Below are positions 41,920 to 50,840 of a stretch of DNA of 64,000 nt, one piece after another (position 1 is the stretch's first letter; every line of letters starts with the position of its first letter). The stretch comes from Leucobacter chromiiresistens (GTDB lineage: Bacteria; Actinomycetota; Actinomycetes; Actinomycetales; Microbacteriaceae), in assembly GCF_900102345.1 (NCBI RefSeq), contig NZ_FNKB01000001.1, forward strand, positions 434,001 through 498,000. Reading direction: 5' to 3'. The notes beneath the pieces were generated by a model. The model made no database searches and was not told the origin of the DNA. It worked only from the letters and a program-made list of their open reading frames with translations. The position numbers and the translations under genes are program-made.

Positions 41920-43719
41920 TTAGAGGTCGAGCCCCCGACTCCGGAAGAAGTCCATTCGCCGATACAGCGTCGAGCGGCCGATCTGCAGCATCGATGCCGT
42001 GAGACGTCGGTTGCCCTGCGCCTCGCGGAGCGCACTGCGCAGCTCGCTGTATTCGGCCTCTTCGAGACGCGACAGCCGCCCGGTCGATGCCACGCGCTGG
42101 AAGGAGATCGGCAGGTCATCCATCGTCGCTTCGCCGCCCCGCGCACGTTCGACGGCGTTGATCACCACCGACCGCAGCTGCTCGATATTGCGCTCCCAAT
42201 CAGAGTTCATCAGTGCCGACAGCATCTTCCGCGAGAGCGTCTTGTCTCCGAGGTCAGCAGCGATGGCCTGCGCCAGCAGTGGAATGTCTTCGCGTCGGTT
42301 GCGCAACGGCGCCACCTCGAGTTCGAGCGCTCCGCAGAACTCGGAGATGCGGAGCGTCGTGGGCGTCGCCCGCTGCGCGGTCAAGATCACGTTCGCTGTC
42401 GGATGCGCTCCGATCGCCCGCACGATGTCGATGCCGTCGAGCTGGCTGAGCTCATCCGCGTGGCCGATGACGATCGTGTCCGGGTTGGCGCCGAGCGACT
42501 GCGCCACCTCCTCGGCGAGCGACAGCGCATTGTTGCGGTGACGCGCATCGACGAAGACGCTGCTCCCGCGAAGTGCGGCGATGGCACCAGCGATCCGCCG
42601 CTTCCCCGTGCCCGCCTCGCCGATGATCACGGCCGACCGCGACTGCTCGACAGCGCGCGCGGCCAGGGCGAGCGTGGTCTCGAATTCGCTGCTCGCGCCC
42701 ACGAGCCGCTGCCGCAGCTGGGAGAGCGCGAACGACTGCGGCACCGGCTCGAGCTCGATGATGCCGCTCGCCGCGGAGCGCAGAGCGCGCTGCTCGGGGC
42801 GCGGCCGCACCGTGACGATCGCGCCGACGCTCGCGCCGGAGAGCTGCACCGCCGTGAGCGTCAGCTCTGCGGCGCCGATTCCGCTGAGCGAAACGGTCGC
42901 CGTGCTCGAACGACCGGTCGACATCACGGACTTGGCATAACCCTCCACGATGGCCAAGTCGTTCTCCTGCAGTCGCGTCGTCGCCGCCGAGTTCATCAGC
43001 GAATTCTTGCCGTCCATCGCGATGATCGGGGTATCACCGCGACGTCGGGTCACCGTGAGGTACTCGTCGAGCAGCGCGCGCTCCTTCGACGACGTCCGGG
43101 TGGCGATGTCGTGCTCGATGCGCGACGACACGCCCTCGAGCATGAGCAGCGTCGAGCCGGGATCGATGTGGGAGACGCGCGCTTCGGGGAACGTCAGGCC
43201 CACGACCGCGCGAACGCGATTGTGGAACGGATCGCGCACGAGCGAGCCGAAGCACCAGTTGCCGCGCATGTCTTCGCGGAAGTGCTCTTCGGGCGCGAGC
43301 CACACGCCGCGTCCCTCTTCGAGAGCGAGGCCCTCGCCGTTGCTCCCGCAGCTCTCCTCGAGCAGCGAGTAGCCCTCGGGGAAGCTGTCGTCCGCACGCA
43401 AGAAGCTCGGATGGATGAGTGCTCCGTTGGGGGCGGTGAGACTCACGTAGCCGCCGAGATCGGATGCCACTTCGTCGAGCTTCCGCAGATGCGGCTCGGC
43501 TGCGCTCAGCGTATGCTCATCGACCCGCCCGGCGTCGAGCATGCCGCGGTCGGCGGAGGCGTCGACGCCAGCGGCTCGGCTGCGGTACCACGATCTGGCG
43601 ATCATCGGTCGCACGCCGCGGATCTCGGCATTGAGCGATTCGAGTATCGAGTCTCTCGCTCGATCCGCAGCTCGCCACTCCTGCACGCGCCGAGTTGTAC
43701 CCACCGCTTGGCCAGTCAT
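41920..43719 (-). CDS. AcoR-like GAF/AAA/Fis-HTH regulator without the sigma-54 loop
   Basis: The 599-residue protein has an N-terminal GAF-like sensor (LEESCGSNGEGLALEEGRGVW), a reduced AAA module with Walker A IGEAGTGKRRIAGAIAALRG near residue 370, and a C-terminal Fis helix-turn-helix (NRRLTASMLQIGRSTLYRRM). The GAFTGA loop that contacts sigma-54 is absent and the AAA core is shortened, so it cannot be an ordinary sigma-54 activator. Start 43719 follows GGAGGTGCGCT. The gene lies directly upstream of the operator 7 unit. It is the best candidate to bind the island palindrome. Confidence 0.86.
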   Translation of the reverse strand: MTGQAVGTTRRVQEWRAADRARDSILESLNAEIRGVRPMIARSWYRSRAAGVDASADRGMLDAGRVDEHTLSAAEPHLRKLDEVASDLGGYVSLTAPNGALIHPSFLRADDSFPEGYSLLEESCGSNGEGLALEEGRGVWLAPEEHFREDMRGNWCFGSLVRDPFHNRVRAVVGLTFPEARVSHIDPGSTLLMLEGVSSRIEHDIATRTSSKERALLDEYLTVTRRRGDTPIIAMDGKNSLMNSAATTRLQENDLAIVEGYAKSVMSTGRSSTATVSLSGIGAAELTLTAVQLSGASVGAIVTVRPRPEQRALRSAASGIIELEPVPQSFALSQLRQRLVGASSEFETTLALAARAVEQSRSAVIIGEAGTGKRRIAGAIAALRGSSVFVDARHRNNALSLAEEVAQSLGANPDTIVIGHADELSQLDGIDIVRAIGAHPTANVILTAQRATPTTLRISEFCGALELEVAPLRNRREDIPLLAQAIAADLGDKTLSRKMLSALMNSDWERNIEQLRSVVINAVERARGGEATMDDLPISFQRVASTGRLSRLEEAEYSELRSALREAQGNRRLTASMLQIGRSTLYRRMDFFRSRGLDL

Positions 43720-43961
43720 AGCGCACCTCCTGGGTCTCCACACTGAGTGTCGGAATGTCCGTAGAAAGTAACACAGAATCAACGGCGCGAGCCGTCTGGA
43801 AACGTCGAGAACGGGACACGCGGATTGGACAGACATCCGAAGCGACGCGGTTGCCTCGGACGCGCTCCCGTTCGCCCGCGCACCAGCGGCCTGCTGCCGG
43901 CGAGGCGGTACCCGCTGCGCCTGTACGAAGCCGCGGCTCGCCCGCCGGGCGAGCGATCCGC

Positions 43962-44654
43962 TCAGCTCAACTCGACGATCGGGGCCTCGACCTCGCGTTC
44001 GGCGCGCAGGTATCCGGCGAACCCGCCCGGCGTGCGTCCGTCGAGCCGCGCCGACGTGATCACGGGGCTCGCGTCGGAGTACCGCACCCGCGGCGCCCGG
44101 AGTCGGCGCACGAGATCGACGTCCTCGTGCTCGGCGAGCGCGGCGAACCCGCCCGCCCGGAGGTACGCGGAGGCGCGGACGCCGAGATTCGCCCCGTAGA
44201 TCTCGGGCGTCGCCCGCCCGGCGGGGTGCGCGTGCGCCCACCGCTGCTGCAGATCCCTCGGGTACTCGGCGGGATCGGGTACGACCGATCCGAGCACCGC
44301 GTCGACCCCGGCCTCCGCCCGGAGGAGCTGCTGCGCGATCCAGTCGGAGGGCACGATCGAGTCGGCGTCGGTGTTCGCGATCCACACCCCGGCTGGGTGG
44401 ACGGTGAGGCTCCGGAGCGCGTGCCGCACCCCGAGCGCGCGGCCGACCCCCACGTTGGAGGCCGCGATCTCGACGACCTCCACGCCCGCGAAGCTCCGCG
44501 CGAGGGGCACGGTGCGGTCGGTGCAGCCGTCGGCGACGAGCGTCACTGACACGTCGACGGGGCAGCGCGCGCTCGCGGCGAGCACCGCGGAGAGGCACGC
44601 CGCGATCCGCCGCTCCTCGTTCTTCGCCGGGATGACGACGGCGACGTGCTGCAT
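43962..44654 (-). CDS. family 2 glycosyltransferase
   Basis: The 230-residue GT-A enzyme starts HVAVVIPAKNEERRIAACLS, has a DxD-like WIANTDADSIVPSDW and the GANLGVRASAYLRAGGF acceptor segment. It transfers a sugar from a nucleotide donor in the cytoplasm or at the inner membrane face. No membrane segment is seen. Its ATG overlaps the stop of the upstream fusion gene by one base. It is the last gene of a three-gene unit. Confidence 0.88.
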   Translation of the reverse strand: MQHVAVVIPAKNEERRIAACLSAVLAASARCPVDVSVTLVADGCTDRTVPLARSFAGVEVVEIAASNVGVGRALGVRHALRSLTVHPAGVWIANTDADSIVPSDWIAQQLLRAEAGVDAVLGSVVPDPAEYPRDLQQRWAHAHPAGRATPEIYGANLGVRASAYLRAGGFAALAEHEDVDLVRRLRAPRVRYSDASPVITSARLDGRTPGGFAGYLRAEREVEAPIVELS

Positions 44655-45964
44655 CACGCCAAGCCCTCCGCGCGCGCGACCGACGCGCCGTCGAGCGCGT
44701 ACACCTCGAGCACGAAGTCCTCCTCGACGTGCGCGACCACCCGCGCCCACTCCTCCTCCTGCAGCATCTCGTGCACGCGGTCGCCGCTGAGCCGGTGCGC
44801 CGCGACAGGGTGCCGCCAGTGGCACGCGACGAGGATGCCGTCGGGTGCCAGCGCGCTCCTGATGCGGGATCGGATCGCGCGCAGCTCGGCCTCGTCCCAG
44901 TAGTACGCCACCTCCGAGAGCACGACGAGGTCGAAGCGCTCGCCCGGCAGGTCGTCGCGCACGTCGCGGACCGCGAACTCGACGCCCGGCCGCGACGTGC
45001 GCCGCGCCTCGGCGATCGCCCGCTCCGAGATGTCGACGGCGAGCAGCGCGTCGCAGCGCTCGGCGAGGAGCTCGGTGAGATGCCCGACCGAGCACCCGAT
45101 CTCGAGACCGCTGCGGAAGCGCTCGCGCGTGAGCGACGCGACGGTGAGCGCCCGCTTGCGCGACTCGTACCAGCGCGTGCGAAAGCTCCACGGATCATCA
45201 GATCGCGTGTACAGGGCGTCGAAGTACTCGCGCCCGAACTCCGCCGCGGCGGCCGCGAAGTGCTCGACGGGTCGTCGGAAGTGCTCGAGGAAGTCGTCGC
45301 GCAGCACGGGCGCTCCCGCGGCCTCCACCGGCACCTCGATCTGGGAGGCGAAGCTCGCGATGGCCCGCTGCTTCACGTCGGCGTCGATCGGAACGGCGAC
45401 GAGCCGATCCCACGGGGTCTCGGCGTGGTCGGGCGACGCCCAGTGCCACATCCAGATCGGGTACTCGAGCACGACTCGGTCCGCGGCGTGCCGCACCGCC
45501 AGCTCGCCGACGACCCGATGATCGGGGTGCCCGTCGCCGCGCCACGGGGCGACCACGAGCGCGTCTGCGGGGGCGGCGTCGAGTGCCGCCCGGATCGCCG
45601 CGGAGATCTCCGCGTACTGCTCCTCGGTGCGGCCGTCGGCGAATCCGAGCCAGTCGAGCGCCGCTTCGGGGTGGAGGACGTGAATCGCCTGCTGCAGCTC
45701 CCGGCGCCGCGTCTCGGCGAGGTCGGGCAGCTCCGCGTGCGAGGCGGCGCCGTCGGTCACGCAGATCACCCGCACCGGCACGCCCGCCGCTCGGCTCCGG
45801 GCGATCAGCCCGCCCGCGCCGAGCGTCTCGTCGTCGGGATGCGCGGCGAGCACCACGACCGCGGAGAAGCCCGAGAGGTCGAACACGGGGGCATCGGCGA
45901 GCCGCGTGTCGCGCTCCCAGGTGCGTCGCGTCGTGCCGGGTGCCGCGGCGTCGAAGGTCACCAC
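44654..45964 (-). CDS. PIG-L family deacetylase fused to a SAM methyltransferase (NodS-like)
   Basis: Residues 30-230 form a PIG-L/LmbE zinc deacetylase: VVLAAHPDDETLGAGGLIA and WRGDGHPDHRVVGELAV with the zinc His and Asp residues. Residues 260-430 are a class I methyltransferase: SGLEIGCSVGHLTELLAE, FAVRDVRDDLPGERFDLVVLSEV and YYWDEAELRAIRSRIRSAL, resembling NodS. It probably removes an acetyl group from an amino sugar and methylates a product. A GTG at 45964 or 45961 is the start, with GAGG upstream, overlapping the acyl-CoA dehydrogenase stop. Confidence 0.86.
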   Translation of the reverse strand: MVTFDAAAPGTTRRTWERDTRLADAPVFDLSGFSAVVVLAAHPDDETLGAGGLIARSRAAGVPVRVICVTDGAASHAELPDLAETRRRELQQAIHVLHPEAALDWLGFADGRTEEQYAEISAAIRAALDAAPADALVVAPWRGDGHPDHRVVGELAVRHAADRVVLEYPIWMWHWASPDHAETPWDRLVAVPIDADVKQRAIASFASQIEVPVEAAGAPVLRDDFLEHFRRPVEHFAAAAAEFGREYFDALYTRSDDPWSFRTRWYESRKRALTVASLTRERFRSGLEIGCSVGHLTELLAERCDALLAVDISERAIAEARRTSRPGVEFAVRDVRDDLPGERFDLVVLSEVAYYWDEAELRAIRSRIRSALAPDGILVACHWRHPVAAHRLSGDRVHEMLQEEEWARVVAHVEEDFVLEVYALDGASVARAEGLA

Positions 45965-47070
45965 GGGTGCGCCTCGGATGCGACGAGCAGCGATCCCTGA
46001 GCGGCATCGTCGCGCTCCGCATGGTGCTGGCGGATGTACAGCTGCAGGTCGCTCACCCGCTTGGCGTGCTCGGCGTGCAGGGCGAGCGGCGCCGGGCCGA
46101 GGGCGTGGCCGACGCGGGTGATGACCTCCTCGCAGGTGCGCGCGACGATGCCGCGCACGCGCAGGGCCAGCAGCGGTCCGTCGACGTCGCGACCGGCGTC
46201 GATCGCGTCGGCCGCGTCTCGGAGCGCCAGCCCGCTCGCGTGCAGGAGCGTGTCGATGGCGCCGAGGTGCGCGGCCCGGTGCGGGTCGGGTTTCACGGCT
46301 GCGGCGTCTCGCAGGGTGCGCGCCATCGCGACGGCGCCGCCGAACCAGCAGGCGGCCACGCCGATGCCGCCCCACCAGAAGCCGTCGCGCTCGAGATACC
46401 AGCGCGGGCCGCCGACGGGCGCGGCGGGCACGCGGTCGAAGGTGACGGGGCCGCTCGGAATCTCGACGAGCCCGCGCGCCGCCCACGCGTCGGGGCGCAC
46501 GCGCACGCCCGGGTCGCGCAGATCGACGGCGAACAGGCGCGGCCCGTCGTCGGTCGCGGCGGTGACGAGCGCCCCGTCGAGCTGCGCGGCGAGCGAGCAC
46601 CAGAGCTTCTCGCCCGTGATCGACCACTCGGGCTCGGGTGCGGTTGCGGCCGGGGGTGCCGTCGCGGTTGGGGGTGCGGCTGCGGCCCGGGTCTCGTGGG
46701 GAGTCGCGCGCAAGGGGTCGGGCCCGCCCTCTGCGGCGAACACGCCCCATGCGCCGTCGGGCAGGGGCAGGCCGGCCTGGTCGAGGATCGCGCACGCGTC
46801 GAGGTGCGGTTCGACGGCACGGGCGATGCCGAGATCGTGCGCGGCGAGCGTGGCGAGGTGCTCCCAAAGCCGCTGCGTGTGGCCGCGGCCCGGGGAGCGG
46901 AGGCCCGGGGCGATGCGCTGAGCGTGTGCGAGGGCATCGGCTACCGTTGCGGGCGGGCCCTCGGGGAGCGGTGGCGAGGCGTGCGCGCTGTCGGGGCTGT
47001 CGCCGCTCGGCTCGGCGTGCGGCGCGAAGCGCACGCGCGCCGACTCGCCGGATCGCGTCCGGTGCTCCAT
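45958..47070 (-). CDS. acyl-CoA dehydrogenase-like protein
   Basis: The 370-residue protein has an acyl-CoA dehydrogenase middle domain (WSITGEKLWCSLAAQLDGAL, RLFAVDLRDPGVRVRPDAWA) and a helical C-terminus ending HHAERDDAAQGSLL. A Pro/Ala/Thr-rich insertion (AAAAPPTATAPPAATAPEPE) precedes the flavin loop. An obvious catalytic Glu is not identified, so activity on acyl-CoA is uncertain. It heads the deacetylase/methyltransferase/glycosyltransferase unit. The ATG at 47070 follows GAGAGGAA. Confidence 0.78.
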   Translation of the reverse strand: MEHRTRSGESARVRFAPHAEPSGDSPDSAHASPPLPEGPPATVADALAHAQRIAPGLRSPGRGHTQRLWEHLATLAAHDLGIARAVEPHLDACAILDQAGLPLPDGAWGVFAAEGGPDPLRATPHETRAAAAPPTATAPPAATAPEPEWSITGEKLWCSLAAQLDGALVTAATDDGPRLFAVDLRDPGVRVRPDAWAARGLVEIPSGPVTFDRVPAAPVGGPRWYLERDGFWWGGIGVAACWFGGAVAMARTLRDAAAVKPDPHRAAHLGAIDTLLHASGLALRDAADAIDAGRDVDGPLLALRVRGIVARTCEEVITRVGHALGPAPLALHAEHAKRVSDLQLYIRQHHAERDDAAQGSLLVASEAHPW

Positions 47071-47268
47071 GTGGTTCCTCTCCGTGCGCCGCGCGCGTTG
47101 CGCCGCAGCTGCAGTCTCGACGTCGACGGCGCCGGGAACACCGACCGCACCTCTGATATTGGCCGGGCCGCGGCGGCCGGGCAAGGGGATTGTGCGGGCG
47201 GGCGCCGACAGGGCACCGCCCGGCACGGTCGGCGCCTGCCCGGCCGGAGGGCCCCGGCCCCGCGTTAG

Positions 47269-47574
47269 CTAGTCGCCGGACTCCGCGATCGCCGCCTCGA
47301 GCCGCTCCAGCTTGCCGTCGAGCTCGCCCGCGAACCCGGGGCGGATGTCGGCCTTCATCACGAGCGAGACACGGGAGCCGAACGGCAGCACCGCTTCAGT
47401 CGCGCGCTTGACGACGTCGAACACCTCGTCCCACTCGCCCTCGATCTCGGTGAACATGGACGAGGTGCGGTGCGGAAGCCCCGAGGCGCGCACCACCTTC
47501 ACCGCCTCGGCGACGGCGTCTGACACGGAGGCGTCGCCCGTGCCCGACGGTGCGACGGAGAATGCGAGGATCAT
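47269..47574 (-). CDS. thiamine-binding protein, MTH1187/YkoF-like
   Basis: The 101-residue protein has the small ferredoxin-like fold of the MTH1187/YqgV family: MILAFSVAPSGTGDASVSDAV, HRTSSMFTEIEGEWDEVF and VSLVMKADIRPGFAGELDGK. Members bind thiamine or related ligands in the cytoplasm. It stands 45 bp beyond the efflux gene on the same strand and may be co-transcribed. About 200 bases upstream of its stop hold no gene. Confidence 0.85.
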   Translation of the reverse strand: MILAFSVAPSGTGDASVSDAVAEAVKVVRASGLPHRTSSMFTEIEGEWDEVFDVVKRATEAVLPFGSRVSLVMKADIRPGFAGELDGKLERLEAAIAESGD

Positions 47575-47619
47575 GCGGGAGTTCCTTTCATTGAACGGCG
47601 GGTCGGCACCGGCGGCGCA

Positions 47620-49149
47620 TCACACCTCCGACGGCACCTCGACGGGGGTGGTGGGGGTCTTCTGCGGGCGGCGCGCGAACCAGAGCGACACGATGGCGCC
47701 GAGCAGGATCGCCGCGACCGGCAGCAGCATCGACTGCGCCATCGCGGCGGCGAACCCCTCGCGCGCCGCCTCCGGCAGCTGGCCTCCGCCCATGCCCGCC
47801 TCGCCGCCGGCGGCGCCCGCGGCTCCGGCACCGCCGCCGGCTCCGCCCAGCTCGGCGGCGATGCGCGACTGCATCAGGGCTGCGATCGCGGCGGAGCCGA
47901 GCACGGCGCCCACCTGGCGCGAGGTGTTGTACACGCCCGATCCGGCGCCCGCGAGCTGCGGCGCCAGGCTGAACGTGGTGATCGATGCGAGCGGCCCCCA
48001 CATGCAGGCGTTCGCCACGCCGAGCACCGCACTGGGCACGAGCAGCAGCCAGAGCGGCGTCTCGGGCCGCAGCAGGAAGAAGTAGAGCAGCATGCCCACG
48101 GCCACGAGCGTGAGCCCGAACGTCGCGATGCGACGCGGATCGGTGCGGTCGATGAGCAGGCCGACCGGGCGCGCGAGCCCCGCCGAGAGCAGCGCCATCG
48201 GCACGAGCATGAGCGCCGACTGGGTCGGGGCGAGCCCGCGCACGAGCTGGTAGTAGAACATGAGGGGCAGGCCCATGCTGGTGACGGCGAGGCCCACCGT
48301 GACGATCGTGCCCGTGCCGACGGAGAAGTTGCGATCCCGGAAGATCTCGAGCGGCAGCAGCGGCTCGCCGCGCTGCACGCGCTGCCAGACGACGAAGAGC
48401 GCCAGCACGACCGCGCCGGCGATGATGAGGCTCCACACCGAGATCGGCCCCCAGATCACGCCCCACTCGTAGCTCTCGCCCTCCTGGATGCCGAAGACCA
48501 GCATGAACATGCCCGCGGCGCTCAGCAGCACGCCGACCCAGTCGAAGTGGTGCGCGTGCGTGTCGAGACGGGGCACGAACCGCATCGCGAGCACGAAGCC
48601 GATGATGCCGACGGGCACGTTGATGAAGAAGATCCACTCCCAGCCGAAGCCGTCGAGCAGCACCCCGCCGAGAATCGGCCCGACGAGCGTCGCGACGCCC
48701 GCCGTGATGCCCCACACGGCCATCGCGGAGCCGCGGTTGCGCGGCGAGAAGATGCGGGTGATCACGGCCATGGTCTGCGGCGTCATCAGTGCGGCGCCCA
48801 GCCCTTGGAATACGCGCGCCACGATGAGCGCTTCGATGGTGCCCGACATGCCGCACGCGAGCGACGACAGCGTGAACACGGTGAGGCCGACGAGGTAGAT
48901 GCGGCGCGGGCCGAAGCGGTCGCCGAGGCGCCCCGTGATGAGCAGCGGCACGGCGTATGCGAGCAGGTACGCGCTCGTGGCCCAGAGCGTCGCCACCATC
49001 GTCGTGCCGAGGCCCTCCATGATCGAGGGGTTCGCGACCGACACGATCGTGGTGTCGACGAGGATCATGAAGAAGCCGAGCACCAGCGACCACAGGGCGG
49101 GCCACGGGCGGATCTCGGGCTTCGAGGAGGAGGGGGTATCGGAGGTCAC
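47620..49149 (-). CDS. DHA2 family MFS drug efflux transporter
   Basis: The 509-residue protein has about 14 membrane segments, the DHA2 motif C-like start LVLGFFMILVDTTIVSVANP, LLITGRLGDRFGPRRIYLVG (motif A) and RVFQGLGAALMTPQTMAVIT. It exports drugs or dyes in exchange for protons. A Gly/Ala-rich loop lies between the last two segments (GGAGGGAGAAGAAGGEAGMG). It lies 31 bp from cdd on the same strand. Confidence 0.91.
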   Translation of the reverse strand: MTSDTPSSSKPEIRPWPALWSLVLGFFMILVDTTIVSVANPSIMEGLGTTMVATLWATSAYLLAYAVPLLITGRLGDRFGPRRIYLVGLTVFTLSSLACGMSGTIEALIVARVFQGLGAALMTPQTMAVITRIFSPRNRGSAMAVWGITAGVATLVGPILGGVLLDGFGWEWIFFINVPVGIIGFVLAMRFVPRLDTHAHHFDWVGVLLSAAGMFMLVFGIQEGESYEWGVIWGPISVWSLIIAGAVVLALFVVWQRVQRGEPLLPLEIFRDRNFSVGTGTIVTVGLAVTSMGLPLMFYYQLVRGLAPTQSALMLVPMALLSAGLARPVGLLIDRTDPRRIATFGLTLVAVGMLLYFFLLRPETPLWLLLVPSAVLGVANACMWGPLASITTFSLAPQLAGAGSGVYNTSRQVGAVLGSAAIAALMQSRIAAELGGAGGGAGAAGAAGGEAGMGGGQLPEAAREGFAAAMAQSMLLPVAAILLGAIVSLWFARRPQKTPTTPVEVPSEV

Positions 49150-49180
49150 CCGAGAAGACTACTCCTGGCCTCCGACACGG

Positions 49181-49597
49181 TCAGGGGGTGGCGGCGGGCA
49201 GCTCGGAGGGACCGAAATGCTCGGGCAGCAGCTCGTCGATCGTGCGGATCCCGGCGGGCGTCTGCAGCCGCATGCCCGGGGCGGCGGCTTCGGCGAGCAG
49301 CTGCCGGCAGCGCCCGCACGGGGTGATCGGCCGGCCCTCGCCCACGCAGGCGAACGCGACCAGGCGCCCGCCCCCGCCGAGGTGCAGCTGCCCGATCATC
49401 GCGCACTCTGCGCACAGGGTGACCCCGTAGCTGGCGTTCTCGACATTGCAGCCCGTGATCACGCGACCGTCGTCGACGAGGGCGGCGCACCCCACCGCGA
49501 AGCCGGAGTAGGGGGCGTACGCGTGCTCGGCTGCGGCGAGCGCGGCGTCGGTGAGCGCGGTCCAGTCGATGTCGGTCCAGTCGATGTCGGCGGCCAT
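49181..49597 (-). CDS. cdd: cytidine deaminase
   Basis: The 138-residue homotetrameric-type deaminase has the zinc and proton-relay motif TLCAECAMIGQLHLGGGG (CAE) and ITPCGRCRQLLAEA (PCxxC), with NVENASYG. It salvages cytidine to uridine. The N-terminus has a duplicated IDWTDIDWT from a 15-bp tandem repeat at 49561-49590. The real start may therefore be later in this stretch. Confidence 0.93.
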   Translation of the reverse strand: MAADIDWTDIDWTALTDAALAAAEHAYAPYSGFAVGCAALVDDGRVITGCNVENASYGVTLCAECAMIGQLHLGGGGRLVAFACVGEGRPITPCGRCRQLLAEAAAPGMRLQTPAGIRTIDELLPEHFGPSELPAATP

Positions 49598-49648
49598 GCC
49601 CCCAGCGTAATCCGGGGCAGCAGGGTCGCGGCCGGACGCGAGACGCGA

Positions 49649-49678
49649 GAGAGCCCGGGGCGCGCACCCCGGGCTCTC
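49649..49678. terminator. terminator hairpin of the ABC exporter operon
   Basis: A perfect 12-bp stem (49649-49660 with 49667-49678) and a 6-base loop CGCGCA, 22 bases after the permease stop at 49701. No T-tract is present. Confidence 0.7.
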
Positions 49679-49700
49679 CGATCCTGCACCGCCGCGCAGG

Positions 49701-50840
49701 CTAGTCCTTCAGCGCGTCGCGCAGCTTCACCCGCACGCCCGTGCGCAGAATCGAGTTGCTGTAGATGCGCGACCCGATCCAGACGACCACCGCGATCGTG
49801 GCGACCAGGATGCCCAGCGACAGGATCGGCTCCCACCACTCGGCGATGCCGAGGTAGAGGCGCATCGGCATCGCGTTGGGCGCCGAGAACGGGATGTAGC
49901 TCATGATCGCGAGCGCCTGCGGGTTGTCGTTGAAGAAGATGATGGCGAAGAACGGGATCATCACGAGCATCATCACGGGGCTCGTCACCGATCCGATGTC
50001 CTCCTGCCGCGACACCAGCGCCGCAGCCGCCGCGTACATCGCCGCGAGCAGCACGAACCCGAACGCGAACAGGATGCCGAACCAGATGATCGACGTGCCG
50101 AGTTCGCCGAGCAGCAGATCCTGCCCGGTCGCGAGCATGCCGACCGATGCGAGGGCGAGGATCGCCACCACCGTGCCGAGGGCGAGGGCGCTGTTGCCGA
50201 GGATCTTGCCGGCCAGCATCGTGCGGGCCGACACGGTGGCCAGCAGGATCTCGATGATGCGCGTCTGCTTCTCCTCGACCACGCTCTGCGCGATGGTCGT
50301 GCCGAAGGTGAGCGCGGTCGTGTAGAAGATCATGCCGAACGCGAAGGCGATGATGTACGCGAGCAGGGGGTTCGCGCCCAGCGGTTCGAGGAGCTCTACC
50401 GACGGCGCCGCCGAGAGCGCCTGCACGAGGTCGCTCGGGGCGCTGTCGAGCGCGATCACGGTGAGATCGAGCGGCGTATCCCCGCCCGGCACGACCGCCG
50501 CCTCGACGTCGCCGTCGCGCACGAGCTGCTCGGCCTCGGCGCGGTCGCCGGCCTCGGTCACATCGAAGCCCGCCGATTCGAGGGCGTCGCCCTGGGCGCT
50601 GCTCGCCCCGGCCACGGTGGCCACCTGCGTGGGGCTCCCGAGGCCGCCGCTCTGCGAGATGAGCCCGCTGATCACCACGCCGCCCAGCACCACGAGCAGC
50701 AGGATGCCGGTCGAGATGAGGAACGCCTTGCTGCGCAGCCGGGTGGTGATCTCGCGCTCCGCGACGAGCCACGCCCCCTGCACCCCGGTTATGGGGCGCG
50801 ACGCGGATCGCGGAGACTGAGAAGTGAGTGGAGCGATCAT
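49701..50840 (-). CDS. ABC transporter permease, NatB/ABC-2 type
   Basis: The 379-residue protein has one segment near residue 45 (FLISTGILLLVVLGGVVISG), a large external region with SLI-type loops, and five or six C-terminal segments, including LAYIIAFAFGMIFYTTAL and FVLLAAMYAAAAALV. VVEEKQTRIIEILLATVS is the conserved intracellular motif of the sodium-exporter/CcmB-like group. It pairs with the upstream ATPase, overlapping it by 4 bp as ATGA. Confidence 0.9.
   Translation of the reverse strand: MIAPLTSQSPRSASRPITGVQGAWLVAEREITTRLRSKAFLISTGILLLVVLGGVVISGLISQSGGLGSPTQVATVAGASSAQGDALESAGFDVTEAGDRAEAEQLVRDGDVEAAVVPGGDTPLDLTVIALDSAPSDLVQALSAAPSVELLEPLGANPLLAYIIAFAFGMIFYTTALTFGTTIAQSVVEEKQTRIIEILLATVSARTMLAGKILGNSALALGTVVAILALASVGMLATGQDLLLGELGTSIIWFGILFAFGFVLLAAMYAAAAALVSRQEDIGSVTSPVMMLVMIPFFAIIFFNDNPQALAIMSYIPFSAPNAMPMRLYLGIAEWWEPILSLGILVATIAVVVWIGSRIYSNSILRTGVRVKLRDALKD

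Noticed and set aside
11508..43719. The catabolic island as an integrated mobile element
   Set aside because: No integrase, relaxase, transposase, tRNA junction or flanking repeat was found; the somewhat lower GC alone is not enough.
43802..43818. Possible eighth island operator upstream of the AcoR-like gene
   Set aside because: Only the half ending GGGACA fits; the other half departs at most conserved positions.
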